Assembly (NCBI GenBank): GCA_036924285.1
Contig: JAYKYS010000002.1
Coordinates: 40,439,501-40,503,500, forward strand
DNA: 64,000 nucleotides
DNA from: Asterella californica
Taxonomy: Eukaryota > Streptophyta > Marchantiopsida > Marchantiales > Aytoniaceae
Direction of reading: 5' to 3'
The position numbers and the translations under genes were made by a program. Positions 11,191 through 21,500 of this stretch are shown here, in pieces. Under the pieces are notes generated by a model. That model made no database searches and was not told where the DNA came from. It saw nothing but the letters and a program-made list of their open reading frames with translations. Numbering within the stretch: the first letter of the stretch is position 1; each line of letters starts with the position of its first letter.

Positions 11191-12700
11191 CTGAAAAGCC
11201 TTCCGAGTTCTGACCTGGTTACAGGTCTGCCCAAATTCGAATCCAGTGAGCCCACTGGAGTCTGTGCAGCATGTCAATTCGGCAAGCAAGCTAGACAACC
11301 CTTTAAGGGATCAGGCAGTAGAGCGAACAAGCTTCTGGAGCTTGTTCACACTGATGTATGGACTGCTTCTCAGCCAAGTATGACCGGTTTTCAGTACTTC
11401 GTGTCGTTCATTGATGATCATTCGCGTTATACTTGGATCTATTTGTTGAGAAACAAGTCCTCTGCCGAAGTACTGTCAGCATTCCAGACTTTCCGCAAGT
11501 TGATGGAGAAACAGTCTGGAGCATCTATCCTCTGTTTGAGATCTGATGGAGGAGGCGAGTTTCTTTCTGGAGAGTTCGATGCATATCTGCGTGAGCATGG
11601 TATCCGACGCCAGAAGACCTGCAGTTACAGTCCGCAGCAGAACGGGGTTGCGGAGCGCAAGAATTGACACATAGCAGAAGCTGCTCGTGCGATGTTGAAC
11701 GAGAAGACCATGCCTAGACCTTACTGGGCAGAAGCTGTTTCATGTGCGGTGTATCTGATGAACCGGACGCCTACAGCGGCAGTCCACAGCAAGACACCGA
11801 TGGAGGTCTTCACAGGCAGTAAGCCTGATTACTCTTTCCTTAAAGTTTTCGGATGTATCTGTTATGTGCACATACCTGATGAAAGACGTAAGAAACTAGA
11901 TCCGAAAGCAGATAGATGTATCTTCCTTGGTTATGCTTCTGATACGAAAGGATATAGGTGCTACAATCCTTCGTCCAAGCAGTTCTATATCAGTAGAGAT
12001 GTCGTGTTTGATGAGCTACAGTCTTGGTTTGCACCTGCACCTGTGATAGCCATCCTTGTACCTACTGTAGAACCAAGGAGTCAGTCCACTGTAGTACCTC
12101 AGAGTAGTACGTTGAGTGGAGGATCTGGAGAAGTCATTGATTCCAGATCAGAATCTGTTGCACATAGAGCTGTTGTTAACGCTGGAGTCCACGTAACACA
12201 GCCTAATGGAACTAGTGTAGTTTCTACACAGGATGAGCGCGTGCTATTGCAGCGTATGTTTGACTCATCCAGATATGTGGATCTTCCACATCCTTTGGAT
12301 ACTTTGTCCCAGACCTTGGCGTCTACATTAGATCAGTTGCAAGGGGAGGTGACTAGTGCACCGATTACCTCTCGCAGATCTGAGCGGCCAAAACATCCAG
12401 TGAGTAGGTATATGCATGAAGGTTTTCTTGCTGCGCACCATGCATATATGGCCAATGTTCTTCAGGAACAGGAACCGAGTTCGCTTGAGGAGGCGATGCA
12501 CAAGGCCCAATGGGTAAGTGCTATGGAAGCTGAACTTGCTGCGCTTCATCACCAACAGACTTGGGAGTTGGTAGACTTACCTCAGGGTAAGAAAGCGATT
12601 GGTTGCAGGTGGATCTTCAAGGTCAAGTGCAACTCTGATGGTACCGTGTGTCGGTACAAGGTCAGATTGGTAGCTAAGGGCTACGCACAGCAACATGGAG
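11191..12700 (+). pseudogene. Copia integrase core and N-terminal reverse transcriptase
   Basis: The frame runs from 11191. It has the zinc-binding second half (CAACQFGKQ), then the DDE catalytic core: HTDVWT (about 11350), FIDDHSRYTW (about 11408) and the RSDGGGEF to QQNGVAERKN region. A TGA at 11665-11667 interrupts it where an Arg codon would be expected (a C-to-T change). The integrase C-terminus and the linker to reverse transcriptase follow, with WVSAMEAELAALHHQQTWEL and then GCRWIFKVK. A frameshift at about 12701 ends this frame. Confidence 0.93.
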
Positions 12701-14069
12701 TGGTTTTGAGGAGACCTTTGCTCCTGTTGCGAAGATGGTGACTATTCGAACAGCAGTTGCAGTTGCAACTCAGAAAGGTTGGAAGATGCACCAGATGGAC
12801 TTCAAGAACGCCTTCCTCAATGGCGATCTTGAGGAGGAGGTCTACATGCAGCAACCTCCTGGTTATGAGGATCCTAAGTTTCTTTTCCGTGTATGTAAGT
12901 TACGGAAGGCTCTCTATGGTTTGAAACAGGCACCAAGAGCATGGTATGCAAAGATCAATTCTTACTTGCAGTCTCTTGGTTTCCACCTGTGTAGTTCAGA
13001 CTCTACCTTGTATTCATTGAGAATACGAGACCGGATTGTTGTGATCACCATCTATGTTGATGACTTGATCATTACCGGTAACTTTGAGGAGCTTATTTCC
13101 CAGATCAAGGATCACTTGAAATCCGAGTTCGAGATGATGGACTTAGGAGAACTCAAGTACTTCCTTGCTGTGGAGTTCATTAGTGATGGGAAGGATGTTT
13201 GGCTTGTACAGCGACAATATGCTCTCAGTATGCTTGAGAGATTTGGTATGCTTGATTGCAAACCCATTGCTACACCATTAGAGCAAGGGGTAAAGCTAGG
13301 AGCAGAGGATGGTGAGTTGCTGGATGATCCACGCATGTACAGACAGATGGTTGGGAGTCTTATATACTTGACCATCACCAGACCAGACTTGAGCTATGCT
13401 GTCGGTCTGATTAGTCAATTCATGCAGTCACCACGGAGATCACATTTTGAGGCTGTCAAGCGGATCTTCCGCTACGTGAAGTTCTCGATGCTGTACGGAC
13501 TTCACTATCGATACGGTGGACCATTGTTGTTACATGGCTACACAGATGCTGATTGGGCAGGAAGTGCCGACAGGAGATCCACGTCAGGTTACGCTTTGGG
13601 ACTTGGAAGCGCTGCTATAAGTTGGGCTTCTAAGAAGCAACCCACAGTTGCTTTGTCATCCACGGAAGCAGAGTATCGAGGAGCAACGAACGCAACATGC
13701 GAATCGATTTGGCTTCGATGTCTGCTATCTGATATTGGTGTGGAGTGTACAGATCCTGTTGTTGTATATACAGACAACATTAGCAGCATGAAGTTAACTA
13801 GTAATCCTGTTTTCCATGCTAGGACGAAGCACATTGAGGTGCACTATCACTTTATTAGAGAGAAGGTCCTTGCAGGAGAGATTGAGCTCAGTTATGTGAG
13901 CACAGGAGATCAGGTTGTCGATATCTTCACTAAGGCGTTGCCTAGAGATAAGTTTGATGCTTTCAGACATTGTCTAGGAGTACAGGATGTAGAGATGAGC
14001 TTGAAGGGGAGTGTTGATATAGTCCCAAGCTCTAGTAGATCGACGGCTAACATTAGCCGGAGTGGTTAG
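12701..14069 (+). pseudogene. Copia reverse transcriptase and RNase H
   Basis: This third frame carries most of the reverse transcriptase: a KNAFLNGDLEEEVYMQQPPGY block, LYGLKQAPRAWY, and the YVDD catalytic box with LIITGN near 13050. RNase H follows with YTDADWAGSADRRSTSGY near 13540, SSTEAEYRGA near 13660 and TKHIEVHYHFIREKV near 13830. The frame is open to its natural end at 14069, overlapping the start of the 3' LTR at 14012, as is common in compact copia elements. Confidence 0.95.
14000..14011 (+). other. Polypurine tract
   Basis: The purine-rich run ttgaaggggag lies directly before the 3' LTR, where plus-strand DNA synthesis is primed. It also codes for the end of the RNase H frame. 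Confidence 0.85.
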
Positions 14070-14242
14070 AGTTGTTAGAGTTAGTTAGAAGGCTAACCCA
14101 CCATTAGGGTTTCCCTTGTACTCACCTCCACTATATATACAGAGAGAGGCAAAGCCTCTCTCATCTCATTCCTATTTTACTTCCTTGTCTACTCGCTCTC
14201 TCTCTCTTCTTGGAGTGTCCTCGAAGTATCGATCTTTCTACT
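14012..14242 (+). repeat. 3' LTR of the copia element
   Basis: It is near-identical to 8884-9114. The match stops at ttctac; the 5' LTR then has a (giving the CA end), while here t follows. Either the last base was lost or the end was altered after insertion. Confidence 0.94.
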
Positions 14243-14276
14243 ACTGCCGTCAAAAAACAAAGAAATATACTACGAA

Positions 14277-14765
14277 TTAGGATACAAAACCTACATGCGA
14301 TTCTCCTGGCGACTCCCAAGTGGTCTGGACCACTGACTGAAGATAATCTGGAAAGGCAGTACGCTCGACATAACCAACTGTTTTTACGAGTTGCTTATAA
14401 ACAAAAAAACGTTTTCGCTTCATTTCTGTCTCTGCAAACGAATATGCTGTACAAAGTATTAGCTCCTTCACATCGATGTCTTGCTCTACAGCAAACTTAT
14501 GGCAAGCTGTACAAAACTCAGGAAACTTCACCCGCAACTTATCCACAGAGATGAATTTCCACCTTCTGATCCTCTCGCCATCCTCTGTACTAGGCCACGA
14601 GAACTTCCACACGTCCTCCAGAAGAACTTCGAGATGTGGAGGACTCCAAGTGTCTTGTGTGGAGGCTCTCTGTGACCCTGGTTGAGATTGACTGCGACTG
14701 GCCATGTGGATATGACAGAAACAATAAGCAACACAGCGAGATGCACACGAAATACTAACAGCCAC
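14277..14765 (-). CDS. Hypothetical protein, possible exon beside the retrotransposon
   Basis: An open frame of 162 codons is unusually long for this AT-rich DNA. From about residue 50 its composition looks protein-like, with Trp, Cys and mixed charge, including KFPEFCTACHKFAVEQDID and AETEMKRKRFFVYKQL. I do not recognise the family. It ends 35 bp from the 3' LTR, so it may be a real exon or an older transposon fragment cut by the insertion. The Met start gives a Cys-rich stretch but not a clear signal peptide. No continuation was found on the far side of the retrotransposon. It could still be a chance frame. Confidence 0.3.
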   Translation of the reverse strand: MAVSISCASRCVAYCFCHIHMASRSQSQPGSQRASTQDTWSPPHLEVLLEDVWKFSWPSTEDGERIRRWKFISVDKLRVKFPEFCTACHKFAVEQDIDVKELILCTAYSFAETEMKRKRFFVYKQLVKTVGYVERTAFPDYLQSVVQTTWESPGESHVGFVS

Positions 14766-14799
14766 TCCTGTGAGCTCTCAGATCAGTAGCAATGCAGTC

Positions 14800-16600
14800 A
14801 GATGCAAAAGCGACTCCCAGATGTGACTCCAGATGAAAAACGCAGCGGGTCCTAGTCACGTAAGTACAGCAGAAACGACCAGAACACAACGCAGACAAGA
14901 ACACAACGTGGCGGCAGTGTAGCTAGAAATCAGAGTGCTCCAAGAAACATTCCCGAGACCAGAAAATTGCCAAAGTCATCAGGTTCAATGAAACGAACGG
15001 ATCGCAGTCGTGTAAACACGAAGTCACCACCTCAGGTGAAAAATGCAATCAATCAATCAATCAGCAACTCACCAACGCGCATGTAAACCAACCACGAGCA
15101 AGATAACATCGAACGACAAAAGCGAAAGTAAACATGAGCAGGTCCCAGCGTTATGATGCACAAAGGTGAAAGTAAACATGTGCGGGTCCCAACGTTATGA
15201 TGCACAAATCTGCGAACCACGCGAAGACAGTCCGGTGCGAAGACGGCACGACTTCTCTTCACTCTCGACGTTCTTTCTCAACACTCCGGAAGCGACGAAC
15301 CCTAAGCGTCAAACCGGAAAGAGTGTTTTTCTCCGACCACCCGAAACCAGTCCAGCCTGGGCTCAGCTCCTCTCGCTACTGTGGCACTCAAGTGAATGAC
15401 GTGGCATGGGGGGTTTTATACCCGACCTGTGGTTTAATACATTCGTCAGGTTTTGCCAAATCTTCTTTAACGTTTCTTGACTGGGTTGGAACCTTGACTT
15501 GTCAGAGACTGTAATTCGATGTTCAAGCAACCTGAACTGTCCATGTCAGCTTTGTGACATATAGATTTCCTACCGGTAGAAGGAGAAAAGAATGTCCACG
15601 CTAAACATGAAGAAGAAAACGGGTTGTCTACACGTCTGTGTTTGTTCTTGATCCATAAGTCATTATAACAATGGCTTGTGTATAATAAAAATCAAATTAT
15701 AAAATTTGAAAGAAATATCAATATGGTTTTGCTGTATAACAGTTAAAGAATATGCCTACACATAGATCGAAGAAAATTGTATTCGGTAATATTTATGCTT
15801 GTATAATCCCCTGACTGTAGTTAGATGACAATTAACATCTAGTATTAAACTCTTAGGTACCAGTTATTTATGCATGTACCAATGAAAGATCACATTCTTA
15901 GGTCATTGTCCGATTCTCGTTCTCATTGTCATTATCCTTTTTCTCGTCTACCCTTTAACCACCATGGAACTCTTTTCTGGAAAACAAGTCAAAGCAAAAC
16001 ATAGAGAATTTATTCCAGAGCAAGAATAACTCTTTTTCCTGAGTTTATAGTTCTATTCTTGTTTCTCACAGCTCTGCAGCAAAGTGTTTCTTTGTATTTT
16101 TAAAACTTTAACTGAGTTCTTCAAAGCTTTTGAACTGTTCAAAGTGTAAAATTAAATTTAGATTCATTCTTATAGAATTGTCTTTTTCCTGTTTATTATA
16201 CATCCTTGACCAGTAATCTACTTTCCCTCCAGGTGGAATTATTTTTCATATGATTATAATATCTTCTTCCAGACTGAACTACAACCACTGATTGAAATGA
16301 ATTTGCATTTCACCTCATGCTTGTCTTTTTCCTTCCCTAGTTCCAAAACCTCAGGTTGCATGCATCTTTCTTCTTTCTTTTTTGTTTTTCTTTTATTTTC
16401 TTTCTAGGTTGCATGCATCTACGATCGTCAAAATCTGATCGCATCTCGTCAATCAATTGGATCTGACCGTTCTTGCATATACATCAGCATGCCTTAGTGT
16501 CGTCTTAGTGTTTGACTGACCCTTGCTCGGGTCGGGACTCGGGTTCAAGACTAAGTCCCCCTGACGGCGGGGTTGACTTGTGGTGGTCACGTCAAGTCCA
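14800..16600. other. Intergenic, with a 45-bp tandem duplication
   Basis: No gene is supported. At 15120-15208 two head-to-tail copies of about 45 bp share gaaagtaaacatg and gttatgatgcacaaa. From 15540 to 16450 the DNA is AT-rich with CT-rich runs and nothing recognisable. Confidence 0.5.
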
Positions 16601-16607
16601 CCGGGTT

Positions 16608-17120
16608 CTAGCGAGCAAGAATCTGCAAGCACTGCTCGAAATATTCTTGAGTTGCCGGTATATTAAATATCCCACTGTAGAAGTAACCGGTTTTTGTTTT
16701 CAAATCTAACAGGTGATTTGTCAAAATCTGTTTGCTTTTGCGGTAAAGATCCGGCTGGGTGTAGCACGTTTGTCCAAGCCATGTGATAGCGGTCTCCACA
16801 TTGGCTGAACATGACATCGCTAAACAAGTTTGAAGAGGTGGATGTATACATGTACACAAGTGAATGCCAAGAGAACAGTTGGTGAAGATGTACGCTACGG
16901 TGAATTGTGCTTTCACGAATTCTTTGGAGAGTGTACCCTGGGATAATACCCCTTGGAAATCCTTAATGTGCGTGGACTTCTGCACTCCAGCTTTATTAAA
17001 AAGATTAATCGCGTATGTGCTCTGCCCCCTTATTACCGAACCTAGAAACTGTGATAAGTTTCCGCTACAAAAGACCTTTGTACATGTGGTTTTAAGAGCA
17101 AAGTTACACGAGAAAAACAC
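16608..17120 (-). pseudogene. Possible CFEM-like cysteine-rich protein, broken
   Basis: The open frame of 170 codons has cysteines at residues 82, 89, 91, 99, 104 and 119, with spacing C-x6-C-x-C-x7-C-x4-C-x14-C. This resembles the last six cysteines of the CFEM domain of secreted or GPI-anchored proteins, known mainly from fungi, and SCSANVETA resembles the usual stretch after the seventh Cys. The first two CFEM cysteines are missing in this frame. A neighbouring frame at about 16920-16950 reads IPGYTLQRIREST, which looks like the N-terminal CFEM block with both Cys replaced. A frameshifted, mutated pseudogene explains both, but a chance frame is possible. Confidence 0.33.
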
Positions 17121-17498
17121 AAAGAGTGAGTTGTGGACAAATTACAAAATGTCCACGAACGTCAACGCGAGACGATTATACTACGAAGTCTCGAGAAACG
17201 CCAAGAATAGAACCTTGAGAAACAAGTTCGAATGTGGTCTTTCATGCCTGGACCAGTACACATCAGACCGTACACATCTGTCATTCTGAAGTGGGAAATA
17301 GCACAGAAAGAGATCGTGCTATACAGCAGGCACAGGAGTCCGGACCGCCTTTCACTTTCAGGAGACTTCTGCTATGAATTCTTGTCCACGGAATGAACCA
17401 ACGCACTCGTCCTCGTCTGACACTAGGACCCTGGTCCTTACGCGTATGACACTCGGACCCTGGTCCTTATGCTTTAAGTCTAAGAACTATAGGGTTGT

Positions 17499-18535
17499 TC
17501 TTCTAGAGATCCAGTCGATCTCAACGATAGTAAAATATATTTTAATTTATGACCAAACTCTTGGAAAAAGAAAAATTTAGTCAAAAACTAAAAAGATTAA
17601 ATCATATTTTGTACTTTTGTTTCACACGCAAGATATTACTTGCTCCCAAGTGAAAGGTTCAAAGCACACCAGAAACACCTACCCACTCTCTTTCTTAACT
17701 AGAGTAGAGGGAACATACAGTTTAATTCTTTTAATTTTTTGAAAAACAATTTGTGTGAGTATGTTGTGGTAATTAACATAAATGATAGTAAGCATCTATT
17801 TTCACTTGTATTTTCTAATATGATTTAAATTCATTTAGTATATTTCTATAGAATATCATTTGACTTATGTAGAGTAATTGAGCATGATATTCCTTAGAAC
17901 TGTATGTTTCTTCCAGTTAAAAAGATTAAATTCTTTTTCTTTCTAGAAACTCAATGATCTTTAGAGTTCATTTTTCAAATAGTTGTATTGATGTTCAGCT
18001 CCTTTGAACTTCAAGTAGATCACTGTGAAGATGTGAATCATTTCTTTTTCTTTCTGATGCTGGTTTTGAAGGCTCAGGATGATATGGTAGATTTTCAAGA
18101 GTTTAAAAGCTAGATGTTTGACTGTGATCCATGTTTCGTTCGTCGATGTTTCCTAGTCCTCAAAACTTTCCGACATCTTGATAGCTAAACATCACAAATG
18201 AACTTTGATCAGAAAAGTTTCCAACTTGTTATGATGTGTTTGGGGATCTTGGAGGAGTGGTCAAATAAATTTTCTGAAAAGAGTGAAGGTGTGAAAGTTC
18301 AAATCTGAGGTACGAAGATGCAAGGAATGAAGCATCTTATCCCAGAAGTAGGAGATTTGTCAGCCCTCCTACCGTGTGCTCGTCCATTCGGATCCGAGGT
18401 ACCAAAGCATACCGTTCTAAGGAATATCACGTTGAATTACTCTAAATAAGTCAAATGATATTCTATAGAAATATACTAAATGAGTTTAAATCATATTAGA
18501 AAATACAAGTGAAAAAAGATGCTTACTATCATTTA
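17499..18535. mobile_element. Foldback element with ~130-bp TIRs (copy A)
   Basis: The left terminal repeat, about 17779-17909 (starting taaatgatagtaagcatc), is the inverted match of the right one, about 18405-18535 (ending gcttactatcattta), with a few mismatches. The interior has no coding capacity. The roughly 270 bp before the left TIR (17499-17770) is also shared with 27162-27455, so the TIR unit lies in a larger repeated block. No target duplication was established. Confidence 0.75.
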
Positions 18536-18539
18536 AGAC

Positions 18540-21500
18540 CCCATGTAACTATTTTCGTGGAGCCCGATGGAAAATTCTTTCCCGATTGTTTCCTACGGCT
18601 CCCGATAGAGCGATGCTTTCATGCTGCGATGGCTCCCGATATTAAATTCCTTTCTTTTCAACGCAAAGTACGATTTAATTATAACTATTTTTCCCGGGGG
18701 CCGATGGTTTAATTTTCCATGATGGTTTCTTCCTCCTCCCGCGCATTCAAGTGTAGACTAAAAGAAATAAAGAGCTACTGGCGTACGGTAACTTTGGATT
18801 GCACTAGTCCGGTAAAATTCCAGAGATTTACTTTACAAATCTCTAATACGTTTTTCTTACTTGACTTCACCCTTCTCAGCTTTACATTACTTGATTACAC
18901 TCATGATCGACAATAACAGGTTTATCGCCATGCGATATCATAATCTAATCATCTATAATAAATATATCTTGAACTGAATTTTTCGTGCAAATACATGGCT
19001 AGCTCCTAACATGCACATCTCTTGTTCATGTTAGCAGTGTGGTATTTTCACTTGTTGAATCTGCTATTGTTAGTCAAAGACGCTACCAAGTAATGCAATG
19101 TTAAGAAAGGTGGGGTAAAATAAATTTCGGGATAAAAATCAGAACGATGTTTAGTGTTGCACAACACTGTGTTCTGTACGCTTGTCACTATAACTTGAAT
19201 TTCTTCTGTATGAAACTGTTCATTTCCACTACATTGGTATGATTTATTTCATCGTTCTACACATATTGTGTGTATGATTTTTATTTTAGTAACACCATAT
19301 TGGTTTCACGATAATCTTGATTAGTGATTAGTTCTAAAAATTGTAACTGACAAAATAAGATAATACCAAGCGAAATGACAAGGACAAATCTGTCATATAC
19401 AAGACATTCTGTCACTTCTGTCACTTAAATAATTTGGTTGGTAATACATACTAGACTTGTTGGGTTTGATCATACTCATCTTAACAAAGTATTGCTTGAT
19501 CACACATTTGATTGACTAAGTATTGCTTGATCACACATTTCATTGACTACCGATAGTAAAACCAGTCAATTTATCATATCATTCGTCATTTCACTACCTT
19601 CTACTTCTACTGTGACTAAAATGTTCTACCATTCAAAATGCAAATTTCTTTCAAAACATCAAATAACTGGAAAATGAATCAAAACGTATCATGTAATTTG
19701 TTCCATCCTAGTGGAAAAATAGCATAAGATTAATGGTCTATATTCACAAGTTCACATTTGTTAGGACGGAGTTTCTCACGATAGATAGTGATGTTATTGA
19801 TTATTCAGTAGCTTGCTGGCAACTCATTTCGCATGTTCCAGTGGTATCGAAATTCCTTGCTAGGGAGCCTCATAAACCATTTACATGAACAATAGAATAC
19901 CAGTGTGATTTTAAGACATATCAAAATACATATCAACATAACCATATGCATATACTAATAATGTTAAGTAGGGATATTATTATAACCAGTTACATTCATT
20001 CGTTAGAGCAAGTTACTTGTGTTCGAGTTTAGTTAACAAAACAAATGCTACGGGGAAGAGCTTTCATGATCAGCATTACAAAAGAAGCCCAAAAAATCAT
20101 CTTCGTCATGTGTATTATGCTTGTCACTCGAAATCCAAGAACAGCTATATTTTGAGCTTGTCTTATTTCAAAATTAACTAAGACTTACAACCGTCCACAA
20201 TGTTAAAGCTCCGTTACACTATTCTCATGTCAAAATATTATTATTAGTTCATTGTCTTAATTTATTTACATGATGTGAGTCATTGATAAGTATGTGAAAA
20301 GATAGCTTTCGGCTACCAAAAATCTCACCACAAAGATCCCTAAAAAGTAAACAGAAAGGTTATTGATGTGAAATTCCAGAATCAAAATAAACTGGTTAAG
20401 AAACAATTTATCATAGTTGATAGATCCTTGTATGTTTAGATCTTTTTTTTGATTTTATTTTATATAGCTTACAAATTCCAGATTCTTTTGATGTATAATA
20501 TCTTCTTGAGAAATTATTTTTGATATATTATTTTGTTTTCTTTCGACAGTCAAAATATCTCCAAGTTTTGATGATATTTTGATGTAGAGAGATACAAAAA
20601 GATCTTGGACCAACTCAATAAATCTCTTTGTGTTCTCACTACCCAGTAGATCTTATCTTGACTCCAAAATATCTATTTATCTCAGTTTCTACGGACCTAA
20701 TCTGACTTTAAGTGTAACGCACGGGCACCACACAACACAACTGGTGTTCTAAGTACATGGAGGATATATGCATGATAAACAGATGCTTTAGTTCACATAA
20801 GCATCTTCAAACAATCTCATATGTCAGTTGTGCAGTAACAATACCCTCTTCACCGTTTTCCACAATAACCTAACTAAAATACTCAACTCTGATCTTCTAT
20901 ACTTCATTGATATGAATTTCACTCAGGATGAATCTTATAGCAATTGATAGTCTATTGTACAAGTTTCCCAATTATATAGATAACACCTTGATTGGTTCAA
21001 GGTAACTCATACCACAATAGATCAAAATTGATCATTTCTTACATTTATAACTCGAAACGTCTCAAATTATTAATCTTGATCCACATGTTTGATCTAAGTT
21101 TTTAGTCATCAAACAAGCTCCAAACTAGGCATGTAGCATACCATTAGAAACTTTGTCTTCTAGAGCTTCTAACGAGATAAGGTATACACTCAACAAGTAA
21201 CCATTGAGCTCGAGACGTGATGTCGAAGACAATAGTATCTTGCAGTTAGAGATTCTTCATCAGCAACTTCGACATAATGTAATGCCTTCTTTGATTGTGA
21301 TCTCCACATCAAATTCACATCATAGTACTCTTGATTAATTTGCAGCGCTCCAACAAGTTCCACCTCCAAATGGCAAGAAAGTTCAGGTCCATTCACCTGT
21401 CAAAATAAGCTTTTATATCAAAGAAAAGACCCGAAGGCCGAAGGCGAACACAGTCAAGTCTCAGTTCTCCTCGTACGTGACAATCGGAAGGATCACTAGA

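Larger units (their letters stand above)
8884..14242 (+). mobile_element. Full-length Ty1/copia LTR retrotransposon
   Basis: All parts of a copia element are present in order: 5' LTR (8884-9114), initiator tRNA-Met primer site (9115-9126), leader, gag, protease, integrase, reverse transcriptase, RNase H (to 14069), polypurine tract and 3' LTR. The two LTRs differ at only about two positions internally, so insertion looks recent. The coding region nevertheless has stops and frameshifts, so this copy cannot make an intact polyprotein and was probably moved in trans. No matching 5-bp target duplication is seen: aaaaa stands before the 5' LTR and tactg after the 3' LTR. The final CA of the 3' LTR is also missing, pointing to damage or recombination at that end. 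Confidence 0.97.

Noticed and set aside
16510..16620. tRNA-like ggttcaaga segment in a GC-richer patch
   Set aside because: No cloverleaf can be folded and the A-box is missing.
16864..17289. + strand 141-codon frame
   Set aside because: It overlaps the CFEM-like minus-strand frame, has irregular composition and no motif. The minus reading is better supported, though also weak.
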